Source: Bacteroidales bacterium
GTDB taxonomy: Bacteria > Bacteroidota > Bacteroidia > Bacteroidales > Paludibacteraceae
Assembly: GCA_015061165.1 (NCBI GenBank)
Contig: SUXC01000001.1
Location: 1 to 64,000, forward strand
DNA length: 64,000 bases
Direction of reading: 5' to 3'
A model generated the notes under the pieces. That model did no database searches. It saw only the letters and a program-made list of their open reading frames with translations, and was not told the DNA's origin. The position numbers and the translations under genes were made by a program. Below are positions 49,627 through 58,347 of this stretch, piece by piece (positions within the stretch are counted from its first letter, which is position 1; each line of letters begins with the position of its first letter).

Positions 49627-50001
49627 TTATATATCTGCTACTACTGTCCACTTACCATCTTCTGCTTTAGTTGCACTTGCCATCATTGCCCCGCCCATAG
49701 CAGATAAGGCAAATAGCAATTTCGCTTCTACGCCTTGCATAATAGCCGACTGAACAAAGATGTAGCCTGTTAATGACACAAGACCATTGGTATCTACGAT
49801 ACGGTATGCACCATCATCTTCAAATGGCAAATCTACCGTAGTTGATTCTCCCATAAGTGCAGGCATAAGGAAATTAGGGCAACCCATTCCTGCCAAGGAT
49901 TCGCTCATTGCACCCATATCAGTATGCTCAATAGCAAGCATTGGAACACCTACACCAATCTGTTCGCCACCCACTTCAAAAAGTCCGTTGTTAAGTTTCA
50001 T
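49627..50001 (-). CDS. Unknown late protein, 124 residues
   Basis: Mixed strands with Gly- and Met-rich segments (MLAIEHTDMGAMSESLAGMGCPNFLMPALMG, LLFALSAMGGAMMASATK). No transmembrane segment is certain. Its start codon overlaps the previous stop by one base. Probably a virion component by position. Confidence 0.5.
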   Translation of the reverse strand: MKLNNGLFEVGGEQIGVGVPMLAIEHTDMGAMSESLAGMGCPNFLMPALMGESTTVDLPFEDDGAYRIVDTNGLVSLTGYIFVQSAIMQGVEAKLLFALSAMGGAMMASATKAEDGKWTVVADI

Positions 50002-50339
50002 TATTGTCCCTCCATATTAAGTTGTGAAATCATATTTGCCCATGCCGCTTTTACCTCTACTGTAGCAGTAGCAAGGGCTTTTTCAATAAGTGCAAATTTC
50101 TCCTCGCTAATATTACACACAGGATGTAATTTCAACTCCTCAATAAATGTGAGTGTGTCATTGGCCTCGGAAATAGTACCTCCGTTATACTTGGCCAACG
50201 CTTCTATCACTTCATATAAAAGTTGGCCTTTTCCACGAGCAACCATCATTAACTCTTTCATACTCATTGTTGGGAGCATAGAGCCATTCTTGAATGTTGC
50301 TACACGATTTACTTTGAATGTCAAATCAATCTGTTTCAT
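50001..50339 (-). CDS. Unknown late protein, 112 residues
   Basis: Helical protein (MKQIDLTFKVNRVATFKNGSMLPTMSMKELMMVARGKGQLLYEVIEALAKY...). No family recognised. It lies between the 514-residue appendage protein and the small proteins leading to the DGR target. Confidence 0.5.
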   Translation of the reverse strand: MKQIDLTFKVNRVATFKNGSMLPTMSMKELMMVARGKGQLLYEVIEALAKYNGGTISEANDTLTFIEELKLHPVCNISEEKFALIEKALATATVEVKAAWANMISQLNMEGQ

Positions 50340-50368
50340 TTTCGTATTCTTAAAAAATTACTATATTG

Positions 50369-51913
50369 TCAAAGGATGATAGTGCCATCTTCGTACAATT
50401 CGCCTCCACTTGTTAATACGATAGTGCCATCTTCCGCAATCTCTGCACCGCTACTTATAACAATCGTTCCATCTTCTGCGACTTCAGCAGAGAATGGTAC
50501 TACAGTAACATCACAAGCAAATGCAAGGATATGCTTTCCGTGTATTCCTGATATAGTAATAGGCAGAGTGGATGAAGCTAATGAATTTACTTTGTCTTTT
50601 AGAGCGGGAAAATCAATAGTAACATGATTGTGAACTTGCTCTTCTAATCCCATAACCAATTGACTCAATCCATTATATTCGTCAAGGTGATTTTTTAGTT
50701 TTTCATCAACTTCATTTATTGCGCCAGCAACACTCTTGTCTGATGTTTGTAACGATGCGTCTGTTTTATCCTGCTTGCCTTGTGTCACCTCATCTATTAC
50801 TTCTGCAAGACCAATAACATCGTCAGTGGTATGCGTATGACCTTCATAAGAATAGGCGTGCCACACCCACGACTCGGTTAGAGATGTTGCTTCTGCCCAC
50901 CCATCAGAATGAGATAAGATGAATTTATCAATAGTGCGTGCACCATATTTCCAAGTATTTACCACAAGGGAATAAATAGTTGTTGTATATATATTGCCTC
51001 TGTAGTGGTTATAAGCTACAGTATATACACCCGAAGATAAACCCAACGCAAATATCGAATCAAGATTTGTCACATAGATAGTATTATCAATATTTTCTCC
51101 TGCAACTTCTACAAATTCTTCACTATTCCATAAGTATAATTTATCATTATCAATAGTTCGATAGATTACAGATGTATCTCTCTCATCAATATCCAATGCC
51201 AATAATGCGTCGTAGTTATCTACCACAATAACTTCGCGTTGCTCCTCGCCACCAGTTTTTAATGCATAAGAGTTCCAACTGCTACTAACTTCTCTTTGTC
51301 TTCCGTTGGTACTGATTTTGACGCGTATTGTCCAAGTATAATAACCGTCAATTGACAGTAGCATTATTCTTTTCTGTGGCACACCGTATCTTATAGGACC
51401 TCCAGTATTTAATTTGAATAAGATATAAGAACACGACTTAATGCCTCTGTGAGGAAAATCAAGGACAACGATATTAACATGTCCCGTCAGCCCAAATAAT
51501 TCATCGTATAAAGCATTAATAATATCATCCTCACTGATATTATCAAAAGTGTCCTCGAAAAATGTTTCTACCCATGTGGCATCATAGCAATGATAGAATA
51601 GGTTTTTTCCTTCATCCGCATCGGAAGGGTAGTAAACCTTTTCAAGATTGTTGATGTTAGTAATGTCTTCGCTAAGCGATTCCTGCATCTTCTCAATGTC
51701 CTCCTGTATGGTAGGAATGTGAGCAAACATATCTATAAACTGGCGAAAGACTGATTGTGGTAGCAACTGTTGACCATTAATGCCTTGCATAAAACTATCT
51801 GCAAACTGTCTGATGCGTACTGCATCTTGTTGCGAACTGTTAAGCACAGATAGTTTCTCCGCTACTACGCGGTCAATATATGTTTTCCAATATATAGCTT
51901 CTTCTGATGTCAT
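50369..51913 (-). CDS. Tail appendage protein with C-terminal repeats
   Basis: 514 residues. Helical N-terminus (about 1-95), beta-rich centre (about 150-350), then a His-rich turn (EGHTHTTDDVIGLAEVIDEVTQGKQDKT) and coiled coil typical of trimeric fibres. The extreme C-terminus has three tandem imperfect units of about 14 residues built on EDGTIV(L/I)(S/T)SGG. It lies just after the portal gene and heads the appendage series leading to the DGR target. Confidence 0.65.
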   Translation of the reverse strand: MTSEEAIYWKTYIDRVVAEKLSVLNSSQQDAVRIRQFADSFMQGINGQQLLPQSVFRQFIDMFAHIPTIQEDIEKMQESLSEDITNINNLEKVYYPSDADEGKNLFYHCYDATWVETFFEDTFDNISEDDIINALYDELFGLTGHVNIVVLDFPHRGIKSCSYILFKLNTGGPIRYGVPQKRIMLLSIDGYYTWTIRVKISTNGRQREVSSSWNSYALKTGGEEQREVIVVDNYDALLALDIDERDTSVIYRTIDNDKLYLWNSEEFVEVAGENIDNTIYVTNLDSIFALGLSSGVYTVAYNHYRGNIYTTTIYSLVVNTWKYGARTIDKFILSHSDGWAEATSLTESWVWHAYSYEGHTHTTDDVIGLAEVIDEVTQGKQDKTDASLQTSDKSVAGAINEVDEKLKNHLDEYNGLSQLVMGLEEQVHNHVTIDFPALKDKVNSLASSTLPITISGIHGKHILAFACDVTVVPFSAEVAEDGTIVISSGAEIAEDGTIVLTSGGELYEDGTIIL

Positions 51914-51930
51914 AGTGTTCTAATTTATGA

Positions 51931-54000
51931 TTATTGTCCTAACGCTTGTCCTATCAATTGCATAACCCTTGGGTCTGCTTGACTTGCTTGCGCTTGTAAA
52001 GCATCGCTATTTGCTAATGCTTGCTGTGCCAAATCTGCACCCATCTGGGCTATCTGACCTTCGGTTGCTCCAGCCTCTGCGGCATTGATACCTGCGGCTT
52101 GCCCTTGCAATATCATGGCTTGTTGTTGAGCCTGTTGTTGTGCAAGTTCTTGCTCTTTACGCTCAAGCAGTCGCAGTACACTATCGCTGAATGGGAAGCG
52201 ACCCGCCTCCAAGGCTGTCTTGAAATCAATCAAACGCTGCTGTAATGCAGATGTAAGCAACTGATTCAATTGAGCCTGATAAACTTCTCTATCATTCGTT
52301 TCCGTAATGACTATGTAGTAGTCAAACTTGCTTGCCTTTTCTGCATTCCATTCTTTTGCTGCTTCGCTATATTCTCTGCCTGCCACTGGAATATAATCTA
52401 CATAGTCGTAACATTGAGGAATAATCTTAGCAATCTTATAGTCCCTACGCTTACGGAATGCTGCAAAGCTTTCTATAGTATCAAGAAGATTAGTTTGAGC
52501 ATTACTTGCCTCCTGCGCGTACAAACTCGCGGCTGTTCCACTCTTGGCTTCTTTTCCGAGCATAGCACCATGTACGCCACTGATGTCACGCACTAACTGT
52601 AACTGTAGTGCCAACATCTCATTTGCACCAATGTTTGTGGCATTCGTACTGATTTGCTGTGGCAACGGTACGCCTGGCTTTAAGTTCGCGAAGATTACTC
52701 CACGATAACTTGCCCATTGCTCCAATATATCATCTTTGCTCATTCCTTTTGGAATGGCATTCTCAGGGAATACAAGCACTCCTTTGGCACTTGCACCCAT
52801 GATAAAATCTATAAGAGTAATAAGACGGTTGATATAACGTTGTTGGTCTATGATAGACTCTTCAAAAGAATATATCTCACCATCTACAAGACGACTCATA
52901 TATACCGCGAATGGGTGACTTCTATGAGCAAATGGACTACGACCCTCGTATAGAATGTCGCCACGAGGACTCATATAGCGAACATACCAATAAACATCGT
53001 TATGTTTCTTGCATGTGATTTCGGTTTTTGCAGGGTCAAGATTGTTGGCCTCAATATCGGCATTGCGCTCCTTAATCATAGCATCAATTGCCGACTTGTC
53101 TTCGTATGGGTATATTGTAAGAGTCTGTTCATATTTATCATGAACAAGCCAAGATTCTTTGCTTTCCAACTCCCACGCTTGGATAACACGACAGACATCG
53201 TTTCTATCTGGAATGAAGAAATCAAAGTTGTTATCCCTTGAATCAACAAATGTTTTGTATAATCCTATAAGACTATTCTTATCTACATTGTTGTAGATTT
53301 GGCGTATTCGAACCTCATCTTCTTCTGTGTGAGCGAAACGTTGTATGACCTCATGCTTTGGCATATCCATCAACAGACCAATACAAGTGATGTCTTTGCC
53401 TCGAACATCTCGTACTCCGCCATTCATAAACACATGTGTGGGACTGCAACTAACTACAACAACTTCTTTCGTGTGTGTTTCGTTGTTCCATTGGTAATCT
53501 GTGTATTGCACGGACAAACCACTACGCAAGCCCTCCATAAAATCTGCAACATCTACTTCTTTCAGGTCATTTATTTGTCCTACATACTGCAACATAGCGG
53601 TCATCATCTCTCCCACTTGTTGATTATCTCGTGCGCGTGCAATCGCTTCCGGGTGCGTGTAGTTGTTTCGGAATACTCCTACGACACTATTCTGTGTTTG
53701 GAGTATCACATTATTTTTAAGGGGTACTTTGCCTTGATTAAGAATGTGTTGTGCTTCGGTAATCTTCTTTCCGTTAACCTCAATAATATCGTCCCATTGC
53801 ATACCACGCTCATATCTCTTGGTGCGTGAACGACGCTTGCGGAAAGCATACATTGCATCCCACATTGCGCGATACTTCATCAAGAGAACAAGGTTTTGTG
53901 TTCTCTCTGCGGACTGTTGCTCTGTTAATGGAACGACCTTTTCTTGTGGAGCAGTCGGCCGCTTTAGAAATTTATATCGTTTGTCTTTCTTATCAATCAT
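51931..54000 (-). CDS. Portal protein
   Basis: 689 residues. Features of large podovirus portals: a basic N-terminus with RRSRTKRYERGMQWDD, PLKNNVILQTQNSVVGVFRNNYTHPEA, a long alpha/beta wing and stem (about 120-560) with DIISGVHGAMLG-type and RRDYKIAKIIPQCYDYVDYIP sequences. A Gln/Ala-rich C-terminal barrel helix (about 610-689) completes it. The dodecameric ring would carry DNA in and out of the head. It is next to the connector gene and in the same transcript as capsid and scaffold. Confidence 0.8.
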   Translation of the reverse strand: MIDKKDKRYKFLKRPTAPQEKVVPLTEQQSAERTQNLVLLMKYRAMWDAMYAFRKRRSRTKRYERGMQWDDIIEVNGKKITEAQHILNQGKVPLKNNVILQTQNSVVGVFRNNYTHPEAIARARDNQQVGEMMTAMLQYVGQINDLKEVDVADFMEGLRSGLSVQYTDYQWNNETHTKEVVVVSCSPTHVFMNGGVRDVRGKDITCIGLLMDMPKHEVIQRFAHTEEDEVRIRQIYNNVDKNSLIGLYKTFVDSRDNNFDFFIPDRNDVCRVIQAWELESKESWLVHDKYEQTLTIYPYEDKSAIDAMIKERNADIEANNLDPAKTEITCKKHNDVYWYVRYMSPRGDILYEGRSPFAHRSHPFAVYMSRLVDGEIYSFEESIIDQQRYINRLITLIDFIMGASAKGVLVFPENAIPKGMSKDDILEQWASYRGVIFANLKPGVPLPQQISTNATNIGANEMLALQLQLVRDISGVHGAMLGKEAKSGTAASLYAQEASNAQTNLLDTIESFAAFRKRRDYKIAKIIPQCYDYVDYIPVAGREYSEAAKEWNAEKASKFDYYIVITETNDREVYQAQLNQLLTSALQQRLIDFKTALEAGRFPFSDSVLRLLERKEQELAQQQAQQQAMILQGQAAGINAAEAGATEGQIAQMGADLAQQALANSDALQAQASQADPRVMQLIGQALGQ

Positions 54001-54842
54001 TGTCGTAGATTTTCGAGAACTGAATTGATTTCATTAGTCATCATGCTAACTTGTTCCGCATTGCCGTATACCTCATATATTTTGCGTGCGCAATGCAAAG
54101 CAATCAATTCCGCTATACTGCGGTCATAGTCACATGTATCACTAAATTTTGGAACATAATAGAAGGTATCAACTGTATGCGTATTACTTTCAGGAACAGA
54201 GAAATACTGCAAACACGCTGGAGTGTATTCCACTGTCTTAGGTTTCTTATCCGTTTGGTCATAATAAGACTTGTGTATAGTCCCATCTGGGTAAGTCTGC
54301 CAATACTTATCCGTCCACTCTCCCTTTTTCGCACATTCCATTTCCCATGAAGCATATTCATCTTCGAATGATTTTATAGATACAATAGCAATATCCACCT
54401 CCTTCAATGGCAAATTACCACCTCTCCCATTGAATATCGCAATTGGCTTCTGGCATGTCCCTCTTCTCCAACGATTGAATTGCTTAATATAGACAGGGTG
54501 TCCTTCGTGTATAAGAGTATGTACAGGGCGAGTCCAACCTTTCATTCGTAATGTATGAATGCGCAAGAAGTCAGCAGGAAGTGGTATGTAACCGATTTGC
54601 TTATCATCACTATCAACGACCGCTCCCATACGCGCATCATTATAGAATAATTTATGTATGGGAGCTATCATTAACATCTCATTTGCTGCTTCGGCAAGGT
54701 GTTGCTCGATATAACTATATACAGGCTTAACCTCGTTAAGTCTGTCACCTCCTGCTAATAATGTAGCACTTGATGACGGACCGAATGGAGTGTACTCCTC
54801 CATCTTAACTATAACAAGATTTGTGATTTCCTTGCCGAGCAT
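53997..54842 (-). CDS. Head-tail connector protein, 281 residues
   Basis: Overlaps the portal start by 4 bases. Begins MLGKEITNLVIVKMEEYTPFGP and continues with YSYIEQHLAEAANEMLMIAPIHKLF...PLPADFLRIHTLRMKGW...CLQYFSVPE...ELIALHCARKIYEVYGNAEQVSMM. This matches the adaptor (gp4/gp11-like) proteins of podovirus-like Bacteroidetes phages. It would join portal to tail. Confidence 0.65.
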   Translation of the reverse strand: MLGKEITNLVIVKMEEYTPFGPSSSATLLAGGDRLNEVKPVYSYIEQHLAEAANEMLMIAPIHKLFYNDARMGAVVDSDDKQIGYIPLPADFLRIHTLRMKGWTRPVHTLIHEGHPVYIKQFNRWRRGTCQKPIAIFNGRGGNLPLKEVDIAIVSIKSFEDEYASWEMECAKKGEWTDKYWQTYPDGTIHKSYYDQTDKKPKTVEYTPACLQYFSVPESNTHTVDTFYYVPKFSDTCDYDRSIAELIALHCARKIYEVYGNAEQVSMMTNEINSVLENLRQ

Positions 54843-54844
54843 GA

Positions 54845-55312
54845 TTATTTCAGATTAGGGAATTTGATATTCAACTCATTCGCCAATGCCAATACTTGTG
54901 CATTGCTCTTGGTCTCTTTAGCAGTCTTGCCAAATACTTCCTTTAGAATACGGCGAGCGTCTGCCATTGTAGTTACCTCTGGAAACTCGGTAACAGTTTC
55001 AATGACATCATCGTTAACATCATTGGTAGAATCATCAACTCCATTGTTTACTCCATCGTTAACTACATCATCGGGAATAGGAGCTTCCTCTTCTTTGTCG
55101 TCCGTCCAGAAACTTGGCTGTAAGGCGCGATTAAAGTATTCGTGTTTCTCCAATGCCTTTTGTAGTTCAACATCATCCGTTGAAAAACTACAGCCGCGAA
55201 TACCACTATTAGCGTAGATAAGGTCCCAACCAAACTCTACTGGTACGATGTTGTCGCCTACTTTAACGAGTATGCGCAACGCGGTCATTTTAGATTTGTA
55301 TTTCTTTAACAT
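54845..55312 (-). CDS. Small head-associated protein, 155 residues
   Basis: I use the start at 55310-55312 (MLKKYKSKMTALRILVKVG...). An N-terminal small beta domain, an Asp/Asn-rich linker (about 80-110) and a C-terminal helical HeH/SAP-like unit (MADARRILKEVFGKTAKETKSNAQVLALANELNIKFP) that could bind nucleic acid or the portal. It is first after the capsid terminator. Role unknown, probably head completion. Confidence 0.55.
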   Translation of the reverse strand: MLKKYKSKMTALRILVKVGDNIVPVEFGWDLIYANSGIRGCSFSTDDVELQKALEKHEYFNRALQPSFWTDDKEEEAPIPDDVVNDGVNNGVDDSTNDVNDDVIETVTEFPEVTTMADARRILKEVFGKTAKETKSNAQVLALANELNIKFPNLK

Positions 55313-55324
55313 AGTCGTTTGAAA

Positions 55325-55364
55325 TAAAAAAGTGTCAAGCGGGTTGCTACCCACCCGACACTTT
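55325..55364 (-). terminator. Intrinsic terminator downstream of the capsid gene
   Basis: On the minus strand AAAGTGTC (plus 55357-55364) pairs with GACACTTT (plus 55329-55336), an inner GGGT/ACCC stem is present, and a run of T follows (plus A-run 55326-55331). Leaky termination here would give the usual excess of capsid over downstream connector and portal messages. Confidence 0.75.
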
Positions 55365-55385
55365 CATTAAACACTTTACACTACT

Positions 55386-56801
55386 TTACGCAGCGACGGT
55401 AACGATGCAATGGGCTTTAGGATTCAAGACTGCCACACCTGCGGACTCATTGAATACCACAATATCGCCGTTCACAACAAGTTTTTCACGACCATTATGG
55501 TTATCCTTTGTAAAGTTCTCGATTTGATACTTACGCAAGAATTGAGGGTCAATGATAATCAATTTATCAGAGTAACCGTACTCATCCAAAATCTCGTGAT
55601 GAGCGAGGTTGATAGTACCAAAGTTACTTACCATCTTGCTCCAAGTGATACCCATGATTACCTCTGTCTTAACAGCATCTTGTTGTTTAACAATTCCGTT
55701 CATCTTGCTAATACGAGCAACTGCCTCAGAGCCTGCAAACGCAAATCGTTCCTTAGCACCAGAGTTACCCATAAAGACAAACTTCATCATTTCTACAACT
55801 TCCTTGTTGCCGTCAGCAGCATTGGAGTTCAAAGTAGTAGTTTGGGTGATTTGATTCACAATACCGCCAGTGGTATAAACATGTTTCTTCTTGATAGGGT
55901 CATACATTTTATCCTTACGACCGAACAAGAAACTTGCCTCCATACGGCGACGGAAATCAAACAGTGCCTCCTCTTCAATTTCGCTCAAATCCCATTTTAC
56001 TTCCTTGTCTGCCATCTTTGCGTAGTTTGAGATGGAGATTTGGAACATAAAGCGTTGGCAATAACCCTCAGTTTTATCTGGCAAAAATTCTACAGCAGGA
56101 GAGAGAACATCAGTCTCAGCAGCCGCACGACCCATTGCATAAATTACAGTATCAGTAGCGATGTCTGGAATAGCATAACCACCGGTAACAGATTTTACTT
56201 GGTTTTCGCCACAAGTTACATTTAGCAATTGCTTGGTATCATCTTTTGCATATACATACAATACCAAAGGATTGTCATCAGCACCTGGTATGGATGGTAC
56301 ATAAATGGTGTCAGTGACATCAAAGTTACCAAAGTTACTTACACCAATAGTTGCAACACATCCCTCTTTCTTGGAACTCGCTGTAGAAGGAGTTGTGAAA
56401 GACAAAATCTTATCACTTACATCACGAGAACTGATTGAATAGTAACTAAACTCAAAAGAGTTGATATTCTTCGTTCCTACATAACGCAAGATAGTATCAA
56501 GTTGATTTGCATAAGGACGAATCTGTACGATGTTTTGGTCCACATCATCCTTAATCAAATCGGGTGACCACTTGCGATAGTCCCATGTTTCTAATGCGCC
56601 TCGCTCAGCAGTGGCTACTTGTACGCCACCTGGGGCATTACCTCCTGGCGTACCCTCTGCTGGTTTACCACCACCATCAATCTGAGTACCAACACCATCG
56701 GCACTCATCACTGCACCCGACACTTCGCCTACACCGAGTACAATACACAAGCCCAGCATAAAGATGCCAAGCAAGCTAAAGTTCTTAAAAAACTTCTTCA
56801 T
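55386..56801 (-). CDS. Major capsid protein
   Basis: 471 residues. Position between scaffold and connector, plus LETWDYRKWSPDLIKDDVDQNIVQIRPYANQLDTILRYV near the start and FLFGRKDKMYDPIKKKHVYTTGGIVNQI and HEILDEYGYSDKLIIIDPQFLRKYQIENF later, support an HK97-like major capsid protein of the Bacteroidetes podovirus kind. Unusually, residues 1-30 (KKFFKNFSLLGIFMLGLCIVLGVGEVSGA) look like a signal peptide with an SGA cleavage site, and a Gly-rich linker follows. This may be a removable scaffolding-like extension or a membrane-directed start. Confidence 0.75.
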   Translation of the reverse strand: MKKFFKNFSLLGIFMLGLCIVLGVGEVSGAVMSADGVGTQIDGGGKPAEGTPGGNAPGGVQVATAERGALETWDYRKWSPDLIKDDVDQNIVQIRPYANQLDTILRYVGTKNINSFEFSYYSISSRDVSDKILSFTTPSTASSKKEGCVATIGVSNFGNFDVTDTIYVPSIPGADDNPLVLYVYAKDDTKQLLNVTCGENQVKSVTGGYAIPDIATDTVIYAMGRAAAETDVLSPAVEFLPDKTEGYCQRFMFQISISNYAKMADKEVKWDLSEIEEEALFDFRRRMEASFLFGRKDKMYDPIKKKHVYTTGGIVNQITQTTTLNSNAADGNKEVVEMMKFVFMGNSGAKERFAFAGSEAVARISKMNGIVKQQDAVKTEVIMGITWSKMVSNFGTINLAHHEILDEYGYSDKLIIIDPQFLRKYQIENFTKDNHNGREKLVVNGDIVVFNESAGVAVLNPKAHCIVTVAA

Positions 56802-56840
56802 TTCTGTTTGTTGTTTAGTTAATAGTTAATTTATTTATGG

Positions 56841-57749
56841 TTACCGTCTGTGTATTCCTTTGAGGAAGTCGGTTGTTCCATTTGTTTCCGTTTTTTCTGA
56901 TTGCTCTTTTTCTTGCACGCTACCTGCATTCATACCGGGCAATCCGCTACCTTTCATGCGTTTCTGTTCCGCTTCGATGGCTTCGTTCTTTCCTTCTGCT
57001 TTACCTTGCTCGTGAGCACCCTCAACATCACTTTGATAGTTCATAGCTTTGAGGTAACGCTCAAACATCTCCTCCGTGAATTTGCCACGACTCATGTTAT
57101 CAAGGTCAGCTTGCATCATCTGCCAGATTACATTCTTTTGCTCATCATCAAGTTTGTTGTTTTCAGACCATGATGTAAACAAATCTGCTGTTGCAGGTAG
57201 ATTAGCCTCAACCTCGCTCATCATCTGCTCGTAGCGTTCGCGGTTGGCTTTTCGAGCTTCGCCTGCTTTCTGGTATTCCTCCCAACCTTCATCGCCCTCT
57301 TTGATGGTAAGTGCCTCTTCTCCCTTATGCTTTCTAATAGCCGCAAGCAAAGGCATACCTTCCATGTAGTCAAGCAAAATAGCAACCTCCTCTGGGTCTT
57401 CTTGGTAACGACGCATCATCTTCTCCGTCATACCTTTGTACTTTTTACTTCCTTCTTCTGCTTGGTCAAGCATAGATAACGCATGTCGGAAGTATTCTTG
57501 CTCATCCTCATCGAACTTACCATCTGGTACATTCGTGCGAATGCGCTCATAAAATACATCACGTGGCATAGGCTCGGTTACAGGTGCACCATTCTCATCT
57601 CGTGGAGTAATCATGCCACCGTCACCACCATTACCATTATCGCTGCCTTCTCCGCCTGCATTATTGCCTTCGTCTGCTGGAGTATTTACCTCTTTTGCAG
57701 CTTGTGCAGCAGCTTCTTCTTGTGCTTTCTTCTCTTCTTCTGGTGTCAT
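56841..57749 (-). CDS. Scaffolding protein
   Basis: 302 residues from the start at 57747-57749 (MTPEEEKKAQEEAAAQAAKEVN...). Very charged and helical, with an acidic Gly/Asn-rich stretch near 30-55 and a basic C-terminal end (about 255-302). Such proteins form the internal scaffold that directs capsid assembly. First gene behind the two-box late promoter and directly upstream of the capsid gene. Confidence 0.75.
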   Translation of the reverse strand: MTPEEEKKAQEEAAAQAAKEVNTPADEGNNAGGEGSDNGNGGDGGMITPRDENGAPVTEPMPRDVFYERIRTNVPDGKFDEDEQEYFRHALSMLDQAEEGSKKYKGMTEKMMRRYQEDPEEVAILLDYMEGMPLLAAIRKHKGEEALTIKEGDEGWEEYQKAGEARKANRERYEQMMSEVEANLPATADLFTSWSENNKLDDEQKNVIWQMMQADLDNMSRGKFTEEMFERYLKAMNYQSDVEGAHEQGKAEGKNEAIEAEQKRMKGSGLPGMNAGSVQEKEQSEKTETNGTTDFLKGIHRR

Positions 57750-57776
57750 AGTTGTTATGTGTTGAATTTTTCGCTG

Positions 57777-57839
57777 CAAAATTACTGCTCTTTTGGCATA
57801 ATGACTGCGGTAAATGTGAGTAGAAATTGCGGTAAATGT
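57777..57839 (-). promoter_or_regulatory. Phage late promoter with two boxes (capsid operon)
   Basis: On the minus strand: box ACATTTACCGCA (plus 57828-57839), 10 bases, a second identical box (plus 57806-57817), exactly 21 bases, then TAATTTTG (plus 57777-57784). The two boxes are 22 bases apart, about two helical turns. No TTTG -33 element is present, so the box probably binds an activator or alternative sigma factor. Confidence 0.8.
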
Positions 57840-57867
57840 AACTTTTTTAGCGGCAGGTACATATATT

Positions 57868-57899
57868 CTTGTATATGTGGATTTTTTTTTGTAATTTTG
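57868..57899 (+). promoter_or_regulatory. Plus-strand promoter of the terminase operon
   Basis: CTTG (57868-57871), 20 bases, TAATTTTG (57892-57899), followed by CAG. It is a host-type promoter lying back to back with the late promoter, driving the genes from 57967 onward. The late-promoter boxes lie just upstream of it. Confidence 0.6.
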
Positions 57900-57966
57900 C
57901 AGTAGATTTCAAATTAGATATTGCTCCGTAAAGTCTGAACGCACTTACAACCACCACCTGCGACAG

Positions 57967-58347
57967 TTGCATTTTATTGAAGCGGTGGACAAACTATGGA
58001 AAGAGACATCCTCTTCTCGTCCTAATCTTAAAAAACTCTGTGCAGCAGCAGCCTCGTCTGGTGCGCCTCAGTTCTATATAACTCCCAAACAAGCTCTTGA
58101 AAAATATTGTGAGTACAAACGCACTCACACATTCAGTGCATCGTCTTCTGCGACAAGACAGATGTATCTCTGCATATTCAGCAGATATGAAGAGGCGTAC
58201 AAAGCCAGTAAAGGTTTGGAGTTTAAGTACTCCTTAATGCAAGATGTGCTTGATAGTCCAGCACCCTCTTTTTACATTAGCCCATCCGCAGCGGTGGCAT
58301 TCTATTACCGCGCCATGTCATACAAACGTTCACTTGCACGCAAATGA
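57967..58347 (+). CDS. Unknown protein upstream of the rhomboid gene
   Basis: The reading frame is open from before 57901 with no ATG. TTG at 57967 (MHFIEAVDKLWKETSSS...) is the most sensible start, giving 126 residues. It contains two related segments, FYITPKQALEKYCEYKR and FYISPSAAVAFYYRAMSYKR, suggesting an internal duplication of a helical unit. It may be a small packaging or regulatory protein. The stop overlaps the rhomboid start by ATGA. Start uncertain. Confidence 0.55.
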   Translation: MHFIEAVDKLWKETSSSRPNLKKLCAAAASSGAPQFYITPKQALEKYCEYKRTHTFSASSSATRQMYLCIFSRYEEAYKASKGLEFKYSLMQDVLDSPAPSFYISPSAAVAFYYRAMSYKRSLARK

